Origin: Actinomycetota bacterium
GTDB taxonomy: Bacteria; Actinomycetota; Acidimicrobiia; Acidimicrobiales; Ilumatobacteraceae
Length of the DNA: 64,000 nucleotides
Direction: 5' to 3'
NCBI GenBank assembly: GCA_016213625.1
Contig: JACQZZ010000042.1
Span: 1-64,000 of the forward strand
In this document: positions 40,821-50,003 of the stretch, one piece after another
Numbering within the stretch: the first letter of the stretch is position 1
Layout of the letters: every line of letters begins with the position of its first letter
Notes under the pieces: generated by a model
Told to the model about the DNA's origin: nothing
The model's input: only the letters and a program-made list of their open reading frames with translations
Databases searched by the model: none
Program-made: the position numbers and the translations under genes

Positions 40821-43385
40821 CTAGCTCTTCATCCGGGCGTCGGTGGGGTCGAACAGGGGCGTGGGGCCGGCGACCTCGACGGTGACCGGATACGTCTCGT
40901 TCATGTACATCACCTGCAGCTTGGTGCCGACCACGGCGTGCTCCGGCGGCAGGTAGGCGAGCAGCAGGTACTTGCCCACCGACGGACCCGCGCCGGCCGT
41001 GGTGACTCGCGAGACGCGGCCCTTGCTGTCGACGATGCGATCGCCGGCGAGCGTGAGGATGGGCTCGTTGCCTCCCGTGGGGAAACGGTCGTAGCCGTCG
41101 GCGCAGCGCTGGCTGTCCATGCTGAGCGTGCACATGATGGCGGCGGGCGTCTCGTCACGTGCCGCCAGGTAGGCGGCCTTGCCGATGAAGTCGGCGCTCT
41201 TCACCTTCGGGCGGGCCAGACCGGCCTCGACCGGGTTGTACTCGCTCTCCAGCTCGGCGCCCATCAGGCGGTAGCCCTTCTCGATGCGGCCGGTGACGGC
41301 GTACACGCCGATGCCCACCGGGATGATCTCGAACTCCTGGCCGGCGTCCCAGATGGCATCCCACAACTGCAGGCCGTGCTCCATGCGGGTGTAGATCTCC
41401 CAGCCGTTCTCGCCGACGTAGCTGATGCGGAACATCGTGCACGGCACGCCGTTGATGATGACCTCGCGCACGGCACCGTACGGGAAACCCTCCTGGCTCA
41501 GGTCGTACGCGGCCGTGGTGTGGTCGGTGGTGATCTTGGCCATCGTGGCGGCGGCGTTCGGGCCCCACACACCGACGGTGCAGTAGGCCTGCGACCGGTC
41601 GGTGAAGGTGCACGAGCCGAGGCCGTGCTGGGCGTTGAACTGCTCGAGGCACTTGTTGAACCAGTAGTTGTCGCGGCCGCCGTCGAACGCGCCAGTGATG
41701 ACGCGGTAGTGGTGCTGGCCGAGGCGCTGGATGGTGAGGTCGGAGCGGAAGCCGCCGTGCTCGGTGAGCAGCGGGGTGTAGACGCTGCGGCCGACGGCGA
41801 CGTCGACGTTGTTCACGCAGACCCACTGCAGGAACTCCATCGCCTTCGGGCCTTCGAAGTCGAACTCGTTGAACGCGGTGAGGTCCACCATGCCCACGCT
41901 CTCGCGCATCTGCAGGTGCTCGGCGTTGGTGACCGGGTTCCACCAGCGCGCGTCCCACTCGTGGGTGCGCGGTGTGAACGCGTCGGGGAACTTGGCCTGC
42001 AGCTTCTCGTTGCTGGAGTACCACTGCGGGCGCTCCCAGCCACGGGCGTCGAAGAACGTCGCGCCGAGGGCTTCCTCGCGGAGGTAGAAGGGGCTGCGGC
42101 GCACACCACGCTGGCTGGCCCACTGCTCACGCGGGTGCACGATGCCGTAGGTCTTGTTGAAGTGCTCGTTGCAGCGAGCGTTGATGTGCCACTCGGTCTT
42201 CTCGTGCGGGTAGAAGCGGGCGATGTCGCTGCCGTGCGGGTCACACATGTGTGGATAACCAAACGTCATCCACTCGGCGACGAGCTGGGCGATGCCGGGG
42301 CCCTCCTTGATCCACACCGCGGCGGCGCTCCACAGGTTGCGCACTTCCACGGTCTCGCCGAGCACCGGGTTGGCGTCGGGGGTGAGGCTGAGCAGGCCGT
42401 TGATGGCGTACTTGATCTCGGCGTCGCCGAGCATCTCCATCAGCTCGATGGCCTGTTCCATCTGCGGATCGAAGTCCTCGTAGGTGAGCGGCAGTTCGGT
42501 GGGGGTGAGCGCCGCTGCCTGGTTGCTCGGGATGTCGTCGGGGCGCATCAGGATGGGGCGGTGGGCGTACGAGCCCACCTCCATGGAACCCGCCGACTGA
42601 CGCTCGTAGCAGAACGTGTCCATGTCGCGGATGATGGGGTACGCGAGTTCCTTGTTGCTCTCCACCAGCACGTCGATGGGGCCGACGTCGGCCATCTGGT
42701 GCACGGCCGGGGTGAGGGGGATGTGGGCACCGGCCATGGCGGCGATGCGGGGGCTCCACACGCCACAGGCGATGACGACGTGATCGGCCTCGATGCGGCC
42801 GCGATCGGTGAGCACCGCGGTGACCTTCGGCAGCCCGCCGGGCACGTCCTCGGTCTCGACGTCGAGCACCTCGGTGTTGGCGAACACGGTGAGGTTGCCG
42901 GCGTTGACGGCCTCCTCGCGCATGCGGGTACCGGTGGCGAGCGAGTCGACCACGGAGACGCTGGGGGTGTAGTAGCCGCCGAGGAGGATCTCCTCGTTGA
43001 TGAACGGCACCATCTCCTTGATCTCGCCGGGGGTCACCAGGCGGGCGTCGATGCCCCAGGCCTTGGCCGAGGTCATGCGGCGCTTGAACTCCTCGAGGCG
43101 CTGCGGCTCACGCGCGACCTCGATGCCACCACACGTGTTGTTGAGACCGTGATCGATGTACTGGTTCTGGCTGTCGACCGTGAGAAACGCCATTTCCTTG
43201 TTGTGGTCGGTGGGGAAGATGAAGTTCGAGGCGTGACCGGTGGAGCCACCGGGGTTGGGCAGCGGGCCCTTGTCGAGCAGGACCATGTCGGTCCAGCCCA
43301 GGCGGCTGAGGTGGCCGACCAGGCAGTTGCCGACGATGCCGGCGCCGATGACGACGACCTTGGCCTTGGCAGGGACTTCGCTCAT
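40821..43385 (-). CDS. FAD-dependent dehydrogenase with GcvT domain (dimethylglycine/sarcosine dehydrogenase-like), divergent third copy
   Basis: This 854-residue protein has an FAD oxidase half with GAGIVG (residues 14-19) and a C-terminal GcvT/aminomethyltransferase half with SYVGENGWEIY. It is clearly more distant from copies A and B than they are from each other. The segment with the possible flavin-linking His reads GGSTGHASN (His51) instead of the HAAGL form. GGGGGG precedes the ATG at 43385. It diverges from a GntR regulator that probably controls it and lies upstream of etfBA. A different N-methylated substrate is likely. Confidence 0.88.
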   Translation of the reverse strand: MSEVPAKAKVVVIGAGIVGNCLVGHLSRLGWTDMVLLDKGPLPNPGGSTGHASNFIFPTDHNKEMAFLTVDSQNQYIDHGLNNTCGGIEVAREPQRLEEFKRRMTSAKAWGIDARLVTPGEIKEMVPFINEEILLGGYYTPSVSVVDSLATGTRMREEAVNAGNLTVFANTEVLDVETEDVPGGLPKVTAVLTDRGRIEADHVVIACGVWSPRIAAMAGAHIPLTPAVHQMADVGPIDVLVESNKELAYPIIRDMDTFCYERQSAGSMEVGSYAHRPILMRPDDIPSNQAAALTPTELPLTYEDFDPQMEQAIELMEMLGDAEIKYAINGLLSLTPDANPVLGETVEVRNLWSAAAVWIKEGPGIAQLVAEWMTFGYPHMCDPHGSDIARFYPHEKTEWHINARCNEHFNKTYGIVHPREQWASQRGVRRSPFYLREEALGATFFDARGWERPQWYSSNEKLQAKFPDAFTPRTHEWDARWWNPVTNAEHLQMRESVGMVDLTAFNEFDFEGPKAMEFLQWVCVNNVDVAVGRSVYTPLLTEHGGFRSDLTIQRLGQHHYRVITGAFDGGRDNYWFNKCLEQFNAQHGLGSCTFTDRSQAYCTVGVWGPNAAATMAKITTDHTTAAYDLSQEGFPYGAVREVIINGVPCTMFRISYVGENGWEIYTRMEHGLQLWDAIWDAGQEFEIIPVGIGVYAVTGRIEKGYRLMGAELESEYNPVEAGLARPKVKSADFIGKAAYLAARDETPAAIMCTLSMDSQRCADGYDRFPTGGNEPILTLAGDRIVDSKGRVSRVTTAGAGPSVGKYLLLAYLPPEHAVVGTKLQVMYMNETYPVTVEVAGPTPLFDPTDARMKS

Positions 43386-43441
43386 GTGTGTACCCCCCGG
43401 TACGGGTGTGGAGTGCCCTGACCTTGTGACCGGGGCGTGAC

Positions 43442-43462
43442 TGATATATCTTAACCATATCA
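43442..43462. promoter_or_regulatory. Putative GntR operator TGATAT-N9-ATATCA
   Basis: This dyad with 6-bp arms and an inner GATATATC palindrome lies in the 85-bp region between the third flavoprotein gene and the divergent GntR gene, 9 nt before the GntR start. It is markedly AT-rich against the surrounding DNA. Autoregulation and control of the flavoprotein gene are inferred. Confidence 0.5.
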
Positions 43463-43470
43463 CGCAGTCG

Positions 43471-44118
43471 ATGTCACTCTCCGAGCGGGCTTACCACGAG
43501 ATCCGGCACATGATCGTCCGTCTCGATCTCGCGCCCGGCGACGTCATCCGCGAGGACGAACTTCAGCGCACCCTCGGCCTCGGCCGCACCCCCATCCGCG
43601 AGGCGTTGCAACGGCTCGTGCGCGATCAGTTCGTCACCGTGATCCCCCGCCGCGGCATGTACGTCAGCAACATCGACGTCGCCGAGTTGGGTCTGCTGTA
43701 CGAGACCCGCGCCACGCTCGAGCCCTTCGCGATGCGGCTCGCCTGCGCACGCGGCGAGCAGCGTCACTGGGACGAGATGTCCGAGGTGCTGTCGCACGCC
43801 ACCGCCGCCAGTACACCCGACGAACTGATCGCCATCGATCGGCGGTGTCGTGAGATCGTCTGGGAAGCAGCGGACAATCGCTTCCTCACCGACACGCTCG
43901 ACATGCTCTACGCGCAGAGCGACCGGCTGTGGCACCTCTATCTCGGCGACGTCGCGGATCTGCACCTGATGATCGCCGAGCATCGCGAGATCCTCGACGC
44001 GCTGCTGCGCGGCGATGCCGATCGTGCGGCCGAACTCATCGAAGCGCACATGCGCGCATTCGACGAGCAGATCCGCCACGCCGTACAGCGCCGACTCGCC
44101 TCTCCGCTCGCCGGCTGA
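43471..44118 (+). CDS. GntR-family regulator with FCD domain
   Basis: This 215-residue FadR-type regulator has an N-terminal winged helix (LGRTPIREALQRLVRDQFV near residues 36-54) and an all-helical FCD effector domain with metal-binding-type histidines late in the protein (AEHREIL, EAHMRAF). The ATG at 43471 gives the family N-terminus (SLSERAYHEIRHMI) but has little ribosome site, so the mRNA may have a very short leader. It is divergent from the FAD/GcvT gene and probably regulates it. Confidence 0.92.
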   Translation: MSLSERAYHEIRHMIVRLDLAPGDVIREDELQRTLGLGRTPIREALQRLVRDQFVTVIPRRGMYVSNIDVAELGLLYETRATLEPFAMRLACARGEQRHWDEMSEVLSHATAASTPDELIAIDRRCREIVWEAADNRFLTDTLDMLYAQSDRLWHLYLGDVADLHLMIAEHREILDALLRGDADRAAELIEAHMRAFDEQIRHAVQRRLASPLAG

Positions 44119-44120
44119 AC

Positions 44121-44885
44121 GTGGACCTCTTCACGGCGAGCGCCATCGCCATCGGCGCGCTCGCGGCCGTCGTCACCGGCCTCTCCAAGACGGCGCTCCC
44201 CGGCGCAGGTCTGCTGGCCGTGCCGCTGTTCGCCGTGGTCGCCGAAGGTCGTGGCATTCCGGGCATCACCCTGCCGGTGCTGCTCTTCGCCGACGTGTTC
44301 GCCGTGAGCTGGTACCGCCATCACACTCGCTGGGATCTGTTGCGTCCATTGGCCGCATGGGTGGTGGCCGGCTTCGCGATCGGCACCACGTTCTTCGTCG
44401 TCGTCGGCAGCAACGTGCGCGCGCTGGAGGTGGTCATCGCCCTCGGCATCGTCACCGTGGTGGCGCTGCAGATCGCCCGAATCGTGCGCGACACTCCGCC
44501 ACGCCACGCAACACCCACCGAAACGGCCATGTACGGCACAGCGGGAGGATTCACCACCTTCGTGTCCAACTCCGCCGGCCCCATCATGAACACGTATCTG
44601 GTGGGCCTCGGGCTGGACCGCACCGCGTTGGTCGGCACGTCGGCGTGGTTCTACTTCGCGGTCAACCTGGCGAAGATCCCCGTCTATCTGGCCATCGGCG
44701 CATGGAGCACCGGCGGGCGCTTCTTCACCGTCGAGAGCCTGAAGTACGACCTGCTGCTGTTCCCCTTCGTCGTCATCGGTGTGTACGGAGGACGTGCGCT
44801 GCTCCCCCGCCTCCACGATCGGTTCTTCCTCTGGCTCGTGCTCGCGCTGTCACTGGCGGGAGCCGTGAAACTGCTCCTTGCCTGA
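44121..44885 (+). CDS. TSUP-family (TauE/SafE) membrane permease
   Basis: This 254-residue integral membrane protein of the TSUP/TauE family has about eight predicted helices and the repeated family block seen as GLSKTALPGAG near the N-terminus. Relatives export sulfite or sulfoacetate or take up sulfonates. It starts at GTG two bp after the GntR stop, so the two are co-transcribed. The substrate is unknown; no sulfur-metabolism gene is nearby. Confidence 0.88.
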   Translation: MDLFTASAIAIGALAAVVTGLSKTALPGAGLLAVPLFAVVAEGRGIPGITLPVLLFADVFAVSWYRHHTRWDLLRPLAAWVVAGFAIGTTFFVVVGSNVRALEVVIALGIVTVVALQIARIVRDTPPRHATPTETAMYGTAGGFTTFVSNSAGPIMNTYLVGLGLDRTALVGTSAWFYFAVNLAKIPVYLAIGAWSTGGRFFTVESLKYDLLLFPFVVIGVYGGRALLPRLHDRFFLWLVLALSLAGAVKLLLA

Positions 44886-44912
44886 CCGCGTCCGCATCGT
44901 ACGGTGTGGCCC

Positions 44913-45512
44913 ATGCACCTCGCGATCCTCACCTTCGACGGTTTCAACGAGCTCGACTCGTTGATCGCACTGGGCATCCTGCACCGAGCCGCGACCCCGA
45001 CATGGCGTGTGTCCATCGCGTCGCCCACCGCCACGGTCACGTCGATGAACGGCGTCGTGCTGCACTCGTCGGCCACGCTCGAGGAAGCGGCGGCGGCCGA
45101 CGCGGTCATCGTCGGCAGCGGCGTACGAACTCGCGAGATCGCGGCCAACAGGTCCATCCTCGACGCGCTTCCACTGGATCCGTCGCGACAGCTCATCGGC
45201 GCCCAATGCTCGGGCGCGCTCCTGCTGGCGAAGATGGGGCTCCTCGACGACATCCCCGCGTGCACCGACCTGACGACGAAGCCGTGGGTGGTGGAGGCCG
45301 GCGTGAACGTGCTCGACCAGCCGTTCTACGCCGACGGCAACGTCGCCACCGCGGGCGGATGCTTGGCCAGCCAGTACCTCGCGGCCTGGCTCATCGCCCG
45401 CCTCGTCGACATCGACGCGGCGAAGGCCGCGCTGCACTACGTGGCCCCCGTCGGCGAGAAGGACCTCTACGTCGAGCGAGCCATCGCCAACATCACGCCC
45501 TACCTCCGCTGA
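44913..45512 (+). CDS. DJ-1/PfpI-family protein
   Basis: This 199-residue protein has the DJ-1/PfpI fold, with the nucleophile-elbow Cys in GAQCSGALLLA (near residue 95) and the family start LAILTFDGFNELDS. Family members include deglycase-like enzymes, isonitrile hydratases and sensor domains; no DNA-binding domain is attached here. The ATG at 44913 is preferred to a GTG three codons earlier. It follows the TSUP gene by 27 bp. Confidence 0.85.
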   Translation: MHLAILTFDGFNELDSLIALGILHRAATPTWRVSIASPTATVTSMNGVVLHSSATLEEAAAADAVIVGSGVRTREIAANRSILDALPLDPSRQLIGAQCSGALLLAKMGLLDDIPACTDLTTKPWVVEAGVNVLDQPFYADGNVATAGGCLASQYLAAWLIARLVDIDAAKAALHYVAPVGEKDLYVERAIANITPYLR

Positions 45513-45521
45513 CGAAGGACG

Positions 45522-46751
45522 TCAGATGGGCAGGTTGCCGGTGGCGCTGTGCGTGGTGCCGTGGTCGCGGTAGGCCGCGATGCTGCGCTGGGCGATGCGC
45601 ATCTGGTGGATCTCGTCGGCACCGTCGGCGAAGCGGGCCCAGCGCGCATGTTGGTACATGTGCGCCAACGGCGTGTCGGTGCTGTAGCCGAGCGCACCGT
45701 GCACCTGGATGCTGCGGTCGATGACGCGGTTCAGCATGTTCGCCACGAAGTGCTTGGCCATGCTGACTTCGCTCTTGAAGTCGGCGCCGGTGTCGATGAG
45801 ATACGCGGCGTGCAGGATCATCAGCTTCGCCTGGTAGATCTCCATCGACGAGTCGGCGATCATCCACTGGATGCCCTGCTTCTCGGCGAGCACGCTGCCG
45901 TGCGAGTAGCGCTCGAGTGAGCGGCCCACCATCAGGTCGAGCGCGGTCTCGGCCTGGCTGATCCAGCGCATGCAGTGGGCGAGGCGGGCGGGTCCGAGTC
46001 GGTACTGGCCCAAGAGGTGGCCCTGCCCGCGGCCACCGAGCATGTTCTCGGCGGGGATGCGCAGGTCCTCGATGACGATCTCGCTGTGGCCGGTGGCACC
46101 GTGCATGGTCTCCACCTCGCGTACGCGGTTCCAACCGTCGCTGGGCAGGTCGACGATGAACGCGGTGTTGGCCGCCTGCGGCAGGTCGGGGTTGTCCTCG
46201 GTGCGGCAGACGAGGATGGCGAACTTCGCCCGTCGGGCGTTGGAGATGAACCACTTGTGGCCGTTGGCCACCCACTCGTCGCCGTCCTGCACCGCGGTGG
46301 TGCGGATGAGTGTGGGGTCGCTGCCGGCCACCTCGGGCTCGGTCATCGCGAAGCAGCTCATCGCCGTGCCGTCGCACAGCGGCTTGAGGTACTTCTCCTT
46401 CTGCTCGGGGGTTCCCCAGTGCAGCAGCGTGTGCATGTTGCCCTCGTCGGGCGCCTGGCAGTTCAGCACCCACGGGCCGTAGCTGGACTTGGCGGCTTCG
46501 GCCTGCACCATCGCGAGCTGCACGTGGCCCAGACCCATGCCACCCCATTCCTTGGGCATGTGTGGCATCCACAGACCGACGGCGGCGGCCTTCTTGCGCA
46601 TTCCGATGAGGATGTTCAGATAGTCACCGCGGTCCTCGTCGCGCAGCTCGGCGAGTTGTGCTTCGCCCGGCTTCACCACCTCGTTGATGAACGCGCGCAC
46701 GCGCACGCGGATGTCTTCCAGCTCGGGGCTCAGGGTGAAGTCGATGGCCAT
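45522..46751 (-). CDS. Acyl-CoA dehydrogenase family protein
   Basis: This 409-residue flavoprotein has the three-domain ACAD layout, with CFAMTEPEVAGSDPT for FAD/substrate binding and the C-terminal segment HGALGYSTDTPLA and ADGADEIHQMRIA. It would oxidise an acyl-CoA thioester using FAD and pass electrons to ETF. The start at 46751 is only 22 bp from the divergent SDR gene, so both promoters overlap strongly and transcripts may be leaderless. The chain-length preference cannot be told from sequence by eye. Confidence 0.93.
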   Translation of the reverse strand: MAIDFTLSPELEDIRVRVRAFINEVVKPGEAQLAELRDEDRGDYLNILIGMRKKAAAVGLWMPHMPKEWGGMGLGHVQLAMVQAEAAKSSYGPWVLNCQAPDEGNMHTLLHWGTPEQKEKYLKPLCDGTAMSCFAMTEPEVAGSDPTLIRTTAVQDGDEWVANGHKWFISNARRAKFAILVCRTEDNPDLPQAANTAFIVDLPSDGWNRVREVETMHGATGHSEIVIEDLRIPAENMLGGRGQGHLLGQYRLGPARLAHCMRWISQAETALDLMVGRSLERYSHGSVLAEKQGIQWMIADSSMEIYQAKLMILHAAYLIDTGADFKSEVSMAKHFVANMLNRVIDRSIQVHGALGYSTDTPLAHMYQHARWARFADGADEIHQMRIAQRSIAAYRDHGTTHSATGNLPI

Positions 46752-46773
46752 TGGCGCACTGTATGTTCCGGAG

Positions 46774-47529
46774 ATGGCTGTTGACTTGTTCGAGCTGCAG
46801 GGGAAGGTCGCGATCGTCACGGGCGGTTCGCGCGGGCTGGGTCGCGAGATGGTGCTCGCCTTCGCGGCGCGAGGAGCCGACGTCGTCATCGCCAGTCGAA
46901 AGCTCGAGAACTGCGAGACCGTTGCCGAGGAAGTACGGGCGTTGGGTCGTCGGGCGCTGCCCATCGCCTACCACGCGGCGAGTTGGAGCGACGCCGATCG
47001 TCTGGCGGAGGCTGCGTACGCGGAGTTCGGCACGGTGGACATCCTGGTGAACAACGCCGGCATGTCGCCGCTCTATCAGTCCATCGACGCCGTTACCGAA
47101 GAACTGTTCGACAAGGTCATCGGCGTGAACCTGAAGGGTCCGTTCCGGCTGTCGGCAGTGGTGGGCACGCGCATGGCGGCCGGCGACGGCGGCTCCATCA
47201 TCAACGTGTCGTCCATCGCCAGCGAGCGACCCAGCCCGGCCGAGGTGCCGTACGGCGCCGCGAAGGCCGCCATCAACAACCTCACGCGTGGGCTCGCGGC
47301 CACGTTCGGCCCGAAGGTGCGCGTGAACTGCATCGTGCCCGGCCCGTTCCTCACCGACATCTCCAAGGCGTGGGACATGGAGGCGTTCAACAGCCGGGCC
47401 AAGAGCGCGTATGCACTCGGTCGCGGCGGTGAGCCCCACGAGATCGTGGGCGCCGCGCTCTACCTCGCGTCGAACGCCAGCAGCTACACCACCGGCGCCC
47501 TCATCAACATCGACGGCCTCCCCCGCTGA
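46774..47529 (+). CDS. Short-chain dehydrogenase/reductase (FabG-like)
   Basis: This 251-residue SDR has the cofactor motif TGGSRGLG, NNAG, a catalytic Ser in VSSIAS and Tyr-x3-Lys in YGAAKAA. It is divergent from the acyl-CoA dehydrogenase gene, suggesting a shared acyl or hydroxyacyl pathway. A TATGTT hexamer 6 nt before the ATG looks like a -10 element and would give a leaderless message. The substrate is unknown. Confidence 0.92.
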   Translation: MAVDLFELQGKVAIVTGGSRGLGREMVLAFAARGADVVIASRKLENCETVAEEVRALGRRALPIAYHAASWSDADRLAEAAYAEFGTVDILVNNAGMSPLYQSIDAVTEELFDKVIGVNLKGPFRLSAVVGTRMAAGDGGSIINVSSIASERPSPAEVPYGAAKAAINNLTRGLAATFGPKVRVNCIVPGPFLTDISKAWDMEAFNSRAKSAYALGRGGEPHEIVGAALYLASNASSYTTGALINIDGLPR

Positions 47530-47567
47530 CCCGTCCGCGAGATGGCGGTGAGTGCGGTGAACAGCGG

Positions 47568-48587
47568 TCAGGCGATGAGGCCCAGGGCTTGCTCCAGCAG
47601 GGCGACGGTGTGGGCGTGGAGTTGGTCGCCGATCTCCTTCGGGGCCATGCCGGCGCAGGCGCGCGCATGGGTGCCCTCCAGGATGAGACCCAGCCGGTAG
47701 CACGCGAGCACGCGGTACCACGGCAGCTCGTCGAGGGGACGGCCGCTCGCAGCGGCGTAGCGGGCGATCACCTCGTCGTGCGTGGGCAACCCCGACGCCT
47801 GCAACGTGACTCCGGGACCGTCTGCAGCGGGCCACGTGGCGAGGAGGTGGCCGAGATCGAGCAGTGGGTCGCCGATGGTGACGAGTTCCCAATCGACGAT
47901 GGCCGCCAGTGCCGGGCGGTCGTACCGCATCAGCACATTGGCGAAGTGGAAGTCACCGTGCATCACGCCGGCGCGCACGTCGGTGGGGCGGTTCGCCTCG
48001 AGCCACTCCCCCACGCGATCCACACCGGGCAGATCCGGGCCCGGGTAGCCGGGCAGCTCGGAGTAGCTGTCGAGCTGCTTGCGCCATCTGCCCACCTGCC
48101 GCTCGGCCCATCCTTCGAATCGGCCGAGGTCACCCAACCCCACCGCGACGTGGTCCACGCGCGACAGCGCGGCGATGGCATCCGCCATCGACAGACCCAT
48201 CTCGCGCTGCCACGTCGGGTCGGTGGCGTGGGGCTCGGGCAGCCCGAGCGTGGCGTTGAAGCCGTCGACGGGTTCCATCAGGTAGAAGCTCGCCCCCAGC
48301 ACCTCGGGGTCGGGCTCGGAGGCGATGAGTCCGGGGTGCGGCACGTCGGTACCGGCGATGGCGGCCAGCACACGCGCCTCTCGCCGCATGGTCTCGTCAC
48401 TGTTGACTCGCTTGTGCACGGGCGGACGGCGCAACACGAACTCGCGACCGGCGCGGGTGAAGCGGAGCAGCACGTTCTGCGTACCACCGGCAATGAGCGT
48501 CGGTGTCTCGATGGGGCCCGCGCCGAGCGCGTGCACATCCATCCACGTCGCGAGGACGGCGAGATCGACGCCGGGGATGTCGCTCAT
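47568..48587 (-). CDS. APH-family phosphotransferase (ACAD10/FadE36-like)
   Basis: This 339-residue aminoglycoside-phosphotransferase-fold protein has the catalytic loop VMHGDFHFANVL and the metal-binding Asp in IVDWELVTIGDP. In Actinobacteria this subgroup is often encoded beside acyl-CoA dehydrogenases and SDRs and resembles the kinase part of ACAD10, proposed to act on 4-hydroxyacyl-CoA or similar compounds. Its start overlaps the SDR stop by 1 nt (TGATG), so the two are co-translated. Together with the acyl-CoA dehydrogenase and two SDRs it suggests hydroxyacyl or lactone breakdown. Confidence 0.85.
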   Translation of the reverse strand: MSDIPGVDLAVLATWMDVHALGAGPIETPTLIAGGTQNVLLRFTRAGREFVLRRPPVHKRVNSDETMRREARVLAAIAGTDVPHPGLIASEPDPEVLGASFYLMEPVDGFNATLGLPEPHATDPTWQREMGLSMADAIAALSRVDHVAVGLGDLGRFEGWAERQVGRWRKQLDSYSELPGYPGPDLPGVDRVGEWLEANRPTDVRAGVMHGDFHFANVLMRYDRPALAAIVDWELVTIGDPLLDLGHLLATWPAADGPGVTLQASGLPTHDEVIARYAAASGRPLDELPWYRVLACYRLGLILEGTHARACAGMAPKEIGDQLHAHTVALLEQALGLIA

Positions 48588-49333
48588 CAGCCCGCGCTGC
48601 GCACGCCGGCACCGCCGTCGATGACGTACGTCTCGCCGGTGATCCACGACGCCGCATCGGAGGCGAGGAACACGGCGAGATTGGCGATGTCCTGCGGCTC
48701 GCCGAGCCGTTGCAGGGGCAGCTGCTGCGCCAGCCGGTCGCCGAAGTTCTCGACGAGGAACGCGGCGAAGTCGGTCTGCACCAGTCCGGGGGCGATGCCC
48801 ACCACGCGAGTCGGACCGAGCTCGTTCGCCAGCTGGCGGGTGAGGTGGATCAGTGCTGCCTTGGTGAGGTTGTACACGCCGAGGCCGGCCTCCGAGCGAA
48901 GACCGCCGACCGACGCGATGTTCACCATCACGCCCGGCCGATCCTTCATCGCCTGATCCCACGCTGCCTGACACCAGAACAACGGACCGCGCAGGTTCAC
49001 CTGGAACGTCTTGTCGAAGCGACCTTCATCGACCCCGAGCGTGGCGCCGTAATAGGGATTCGTGGCCGCGTTGTTGACCAGGATGTCGAGCCCACCGAAC
49101 CGCTCGATGGTGGCGGCCACGCACGCGCGTGCGCTCTCGGGGTCGCCGGCGTTGGCGGCGAACACCGCCACCTCGCCGTTCATCTCCGCTGCGGCGGCCT
49201 CCAGCGCGTCCTGTTTGCGCGACGAGATCATCACCTTCGCGCCCGAGGCCGCCATGGTGGCCGCGATCGCCTTGCCGATACCGCGCGAGCCACCGGTGAC
49301 CAGCGCGACCTTCCCCTCCAACGAGATCTGCAT
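48587..49333 (-). CDS. Short-chain dehydrogenase/reductase
   Basis: This 248-residue classical SDR has TGGSRGIG, NNAA, a Ser in NIASVGG and Tyr-x3-Lys in YNLTKAA. The stop overlaps the start of the APH-like kinase gene. It is similar in length and pattern to the SDR at 46774 but clearly a different subgroup. The substrate is unknown; a hydroxyacyl compound is plausible from context. Confidence 0.92.
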   Translation of the reverse strand: MQISLEGKVALVTGGSRGIGKAIAATMAASGAKVMISSRKQDALEAAAAEMNGEVAVFAANAGDPESARACVAATIERFGGLDILVNNAATNPYYGATLGVDEGRFDKTFQVNLRGPLFWCQAAWDQAMKDRPGVMVNIASVGGLRSEAGLGVYNLTKAALIHLTRQLANELGPTRVVGIAPGLVQTDFAAFLVENFGDRLAQQLPLQRLGEPQDIANLAVFLASDAASWITGETYVIDGGAGVRSAG

Positions 49334-49376
49334 GGCAGCGAACCTAGTACGCGACAGCAGGCTCCGGACCAGGCGA

Positions 49377-50003
49377 TCAGATGCCCTCGGCGGTGACCGC
49401 GGCGATCATCTCGGACCTGCCGGCGACACCCAACCGTTGATACACATGGGTGAGGTGCGTCTTCACGGTCTTCTCGCTGATGCCCATCTCGTCGGCGATG
49501 TCGCGATTGCGGCGACCGGCCACCACCAGGTCCACCACCTGTCGCTCGCGAGCCGACAGCGCTGGCAGTTGGCGGGTGGGGCGAGCAGAGAGGATCGCCT
49601 GCGCCGCCTTGGGCGACAACGGAGCTTCCCCCCGGGCTGCGGCATGCACTGCTCGGAGGATGTCGTCCATTCCGCCGTCCTTGAGGAGGTATCCGACGGC
49701 TCCGGCGTCGATGGCCTCGAGCACCATCCGCCGCTCGGCGAACGACGACAGCACCACCACCGCGACCCCCGGTCGCGCCGCGGTGATCTGCCGCGTCGCT
49801 TCGATGCCGTCCATCACCGGCATCGACAGGTCCATCAGCACCACATCGGGTTGCAGCGACGCTGCGAGACGTACCGCCTCCGCGCCGTCGCTCGCGTGGC
49901 CGAGGAACTCGATGTCGTCGGCCGAACGGAGCAGCATCGCCAGCCCGTGGCGCACCAGTTCATGGTCGTCGGCCACCAGCACGCGGATCAACGCGGCACC
50001 CAC
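49377..50003 (-). CDS. NarL/LuxR-family response regulator
   Basis: This 208-residue protein has a receiver domain with the acidic pair in VADDHE, the phosphoacceptor Asp in VVLMDLSMP and the conserved Lys in LLKDG. A LuxR-type HTH follows (LSARERQVVDLVVAG, then EMGISEKTVKTHL). The GTG at 50003 overlaps the sensor kinase gene by 16 nt; a TTG 15 nt later is possible. It pairs with the kinase at 49988. The regulon is unknown. Confidence 0.94.
   Translation of the reverse strand: MGAALIRVLVADDHELVRHGLAMLLRSADDIEFLGHASDGAEAVRLAASLQPDVVLMDLSMPVMDGIEATRQITAARPGVAVVVLSSFAERRMVLEAIDAGAVGYLLKDGGMDDILRAVHAAARGEAPLSPKAAQAILSARPTRQLPALSARERQVVDLVVAGRRNRDIADEMGISEKTVKTHLTHVYQRLGVAGRSEMIAAVTAEGI

Noticed and set aside
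40683-43421. 912-codon plus-strand frame
   Set aside because: It is antisense to the FAD/GcvT gene and has no domain signatures; the minus-strand gene has clear motifs and a ribosome site.
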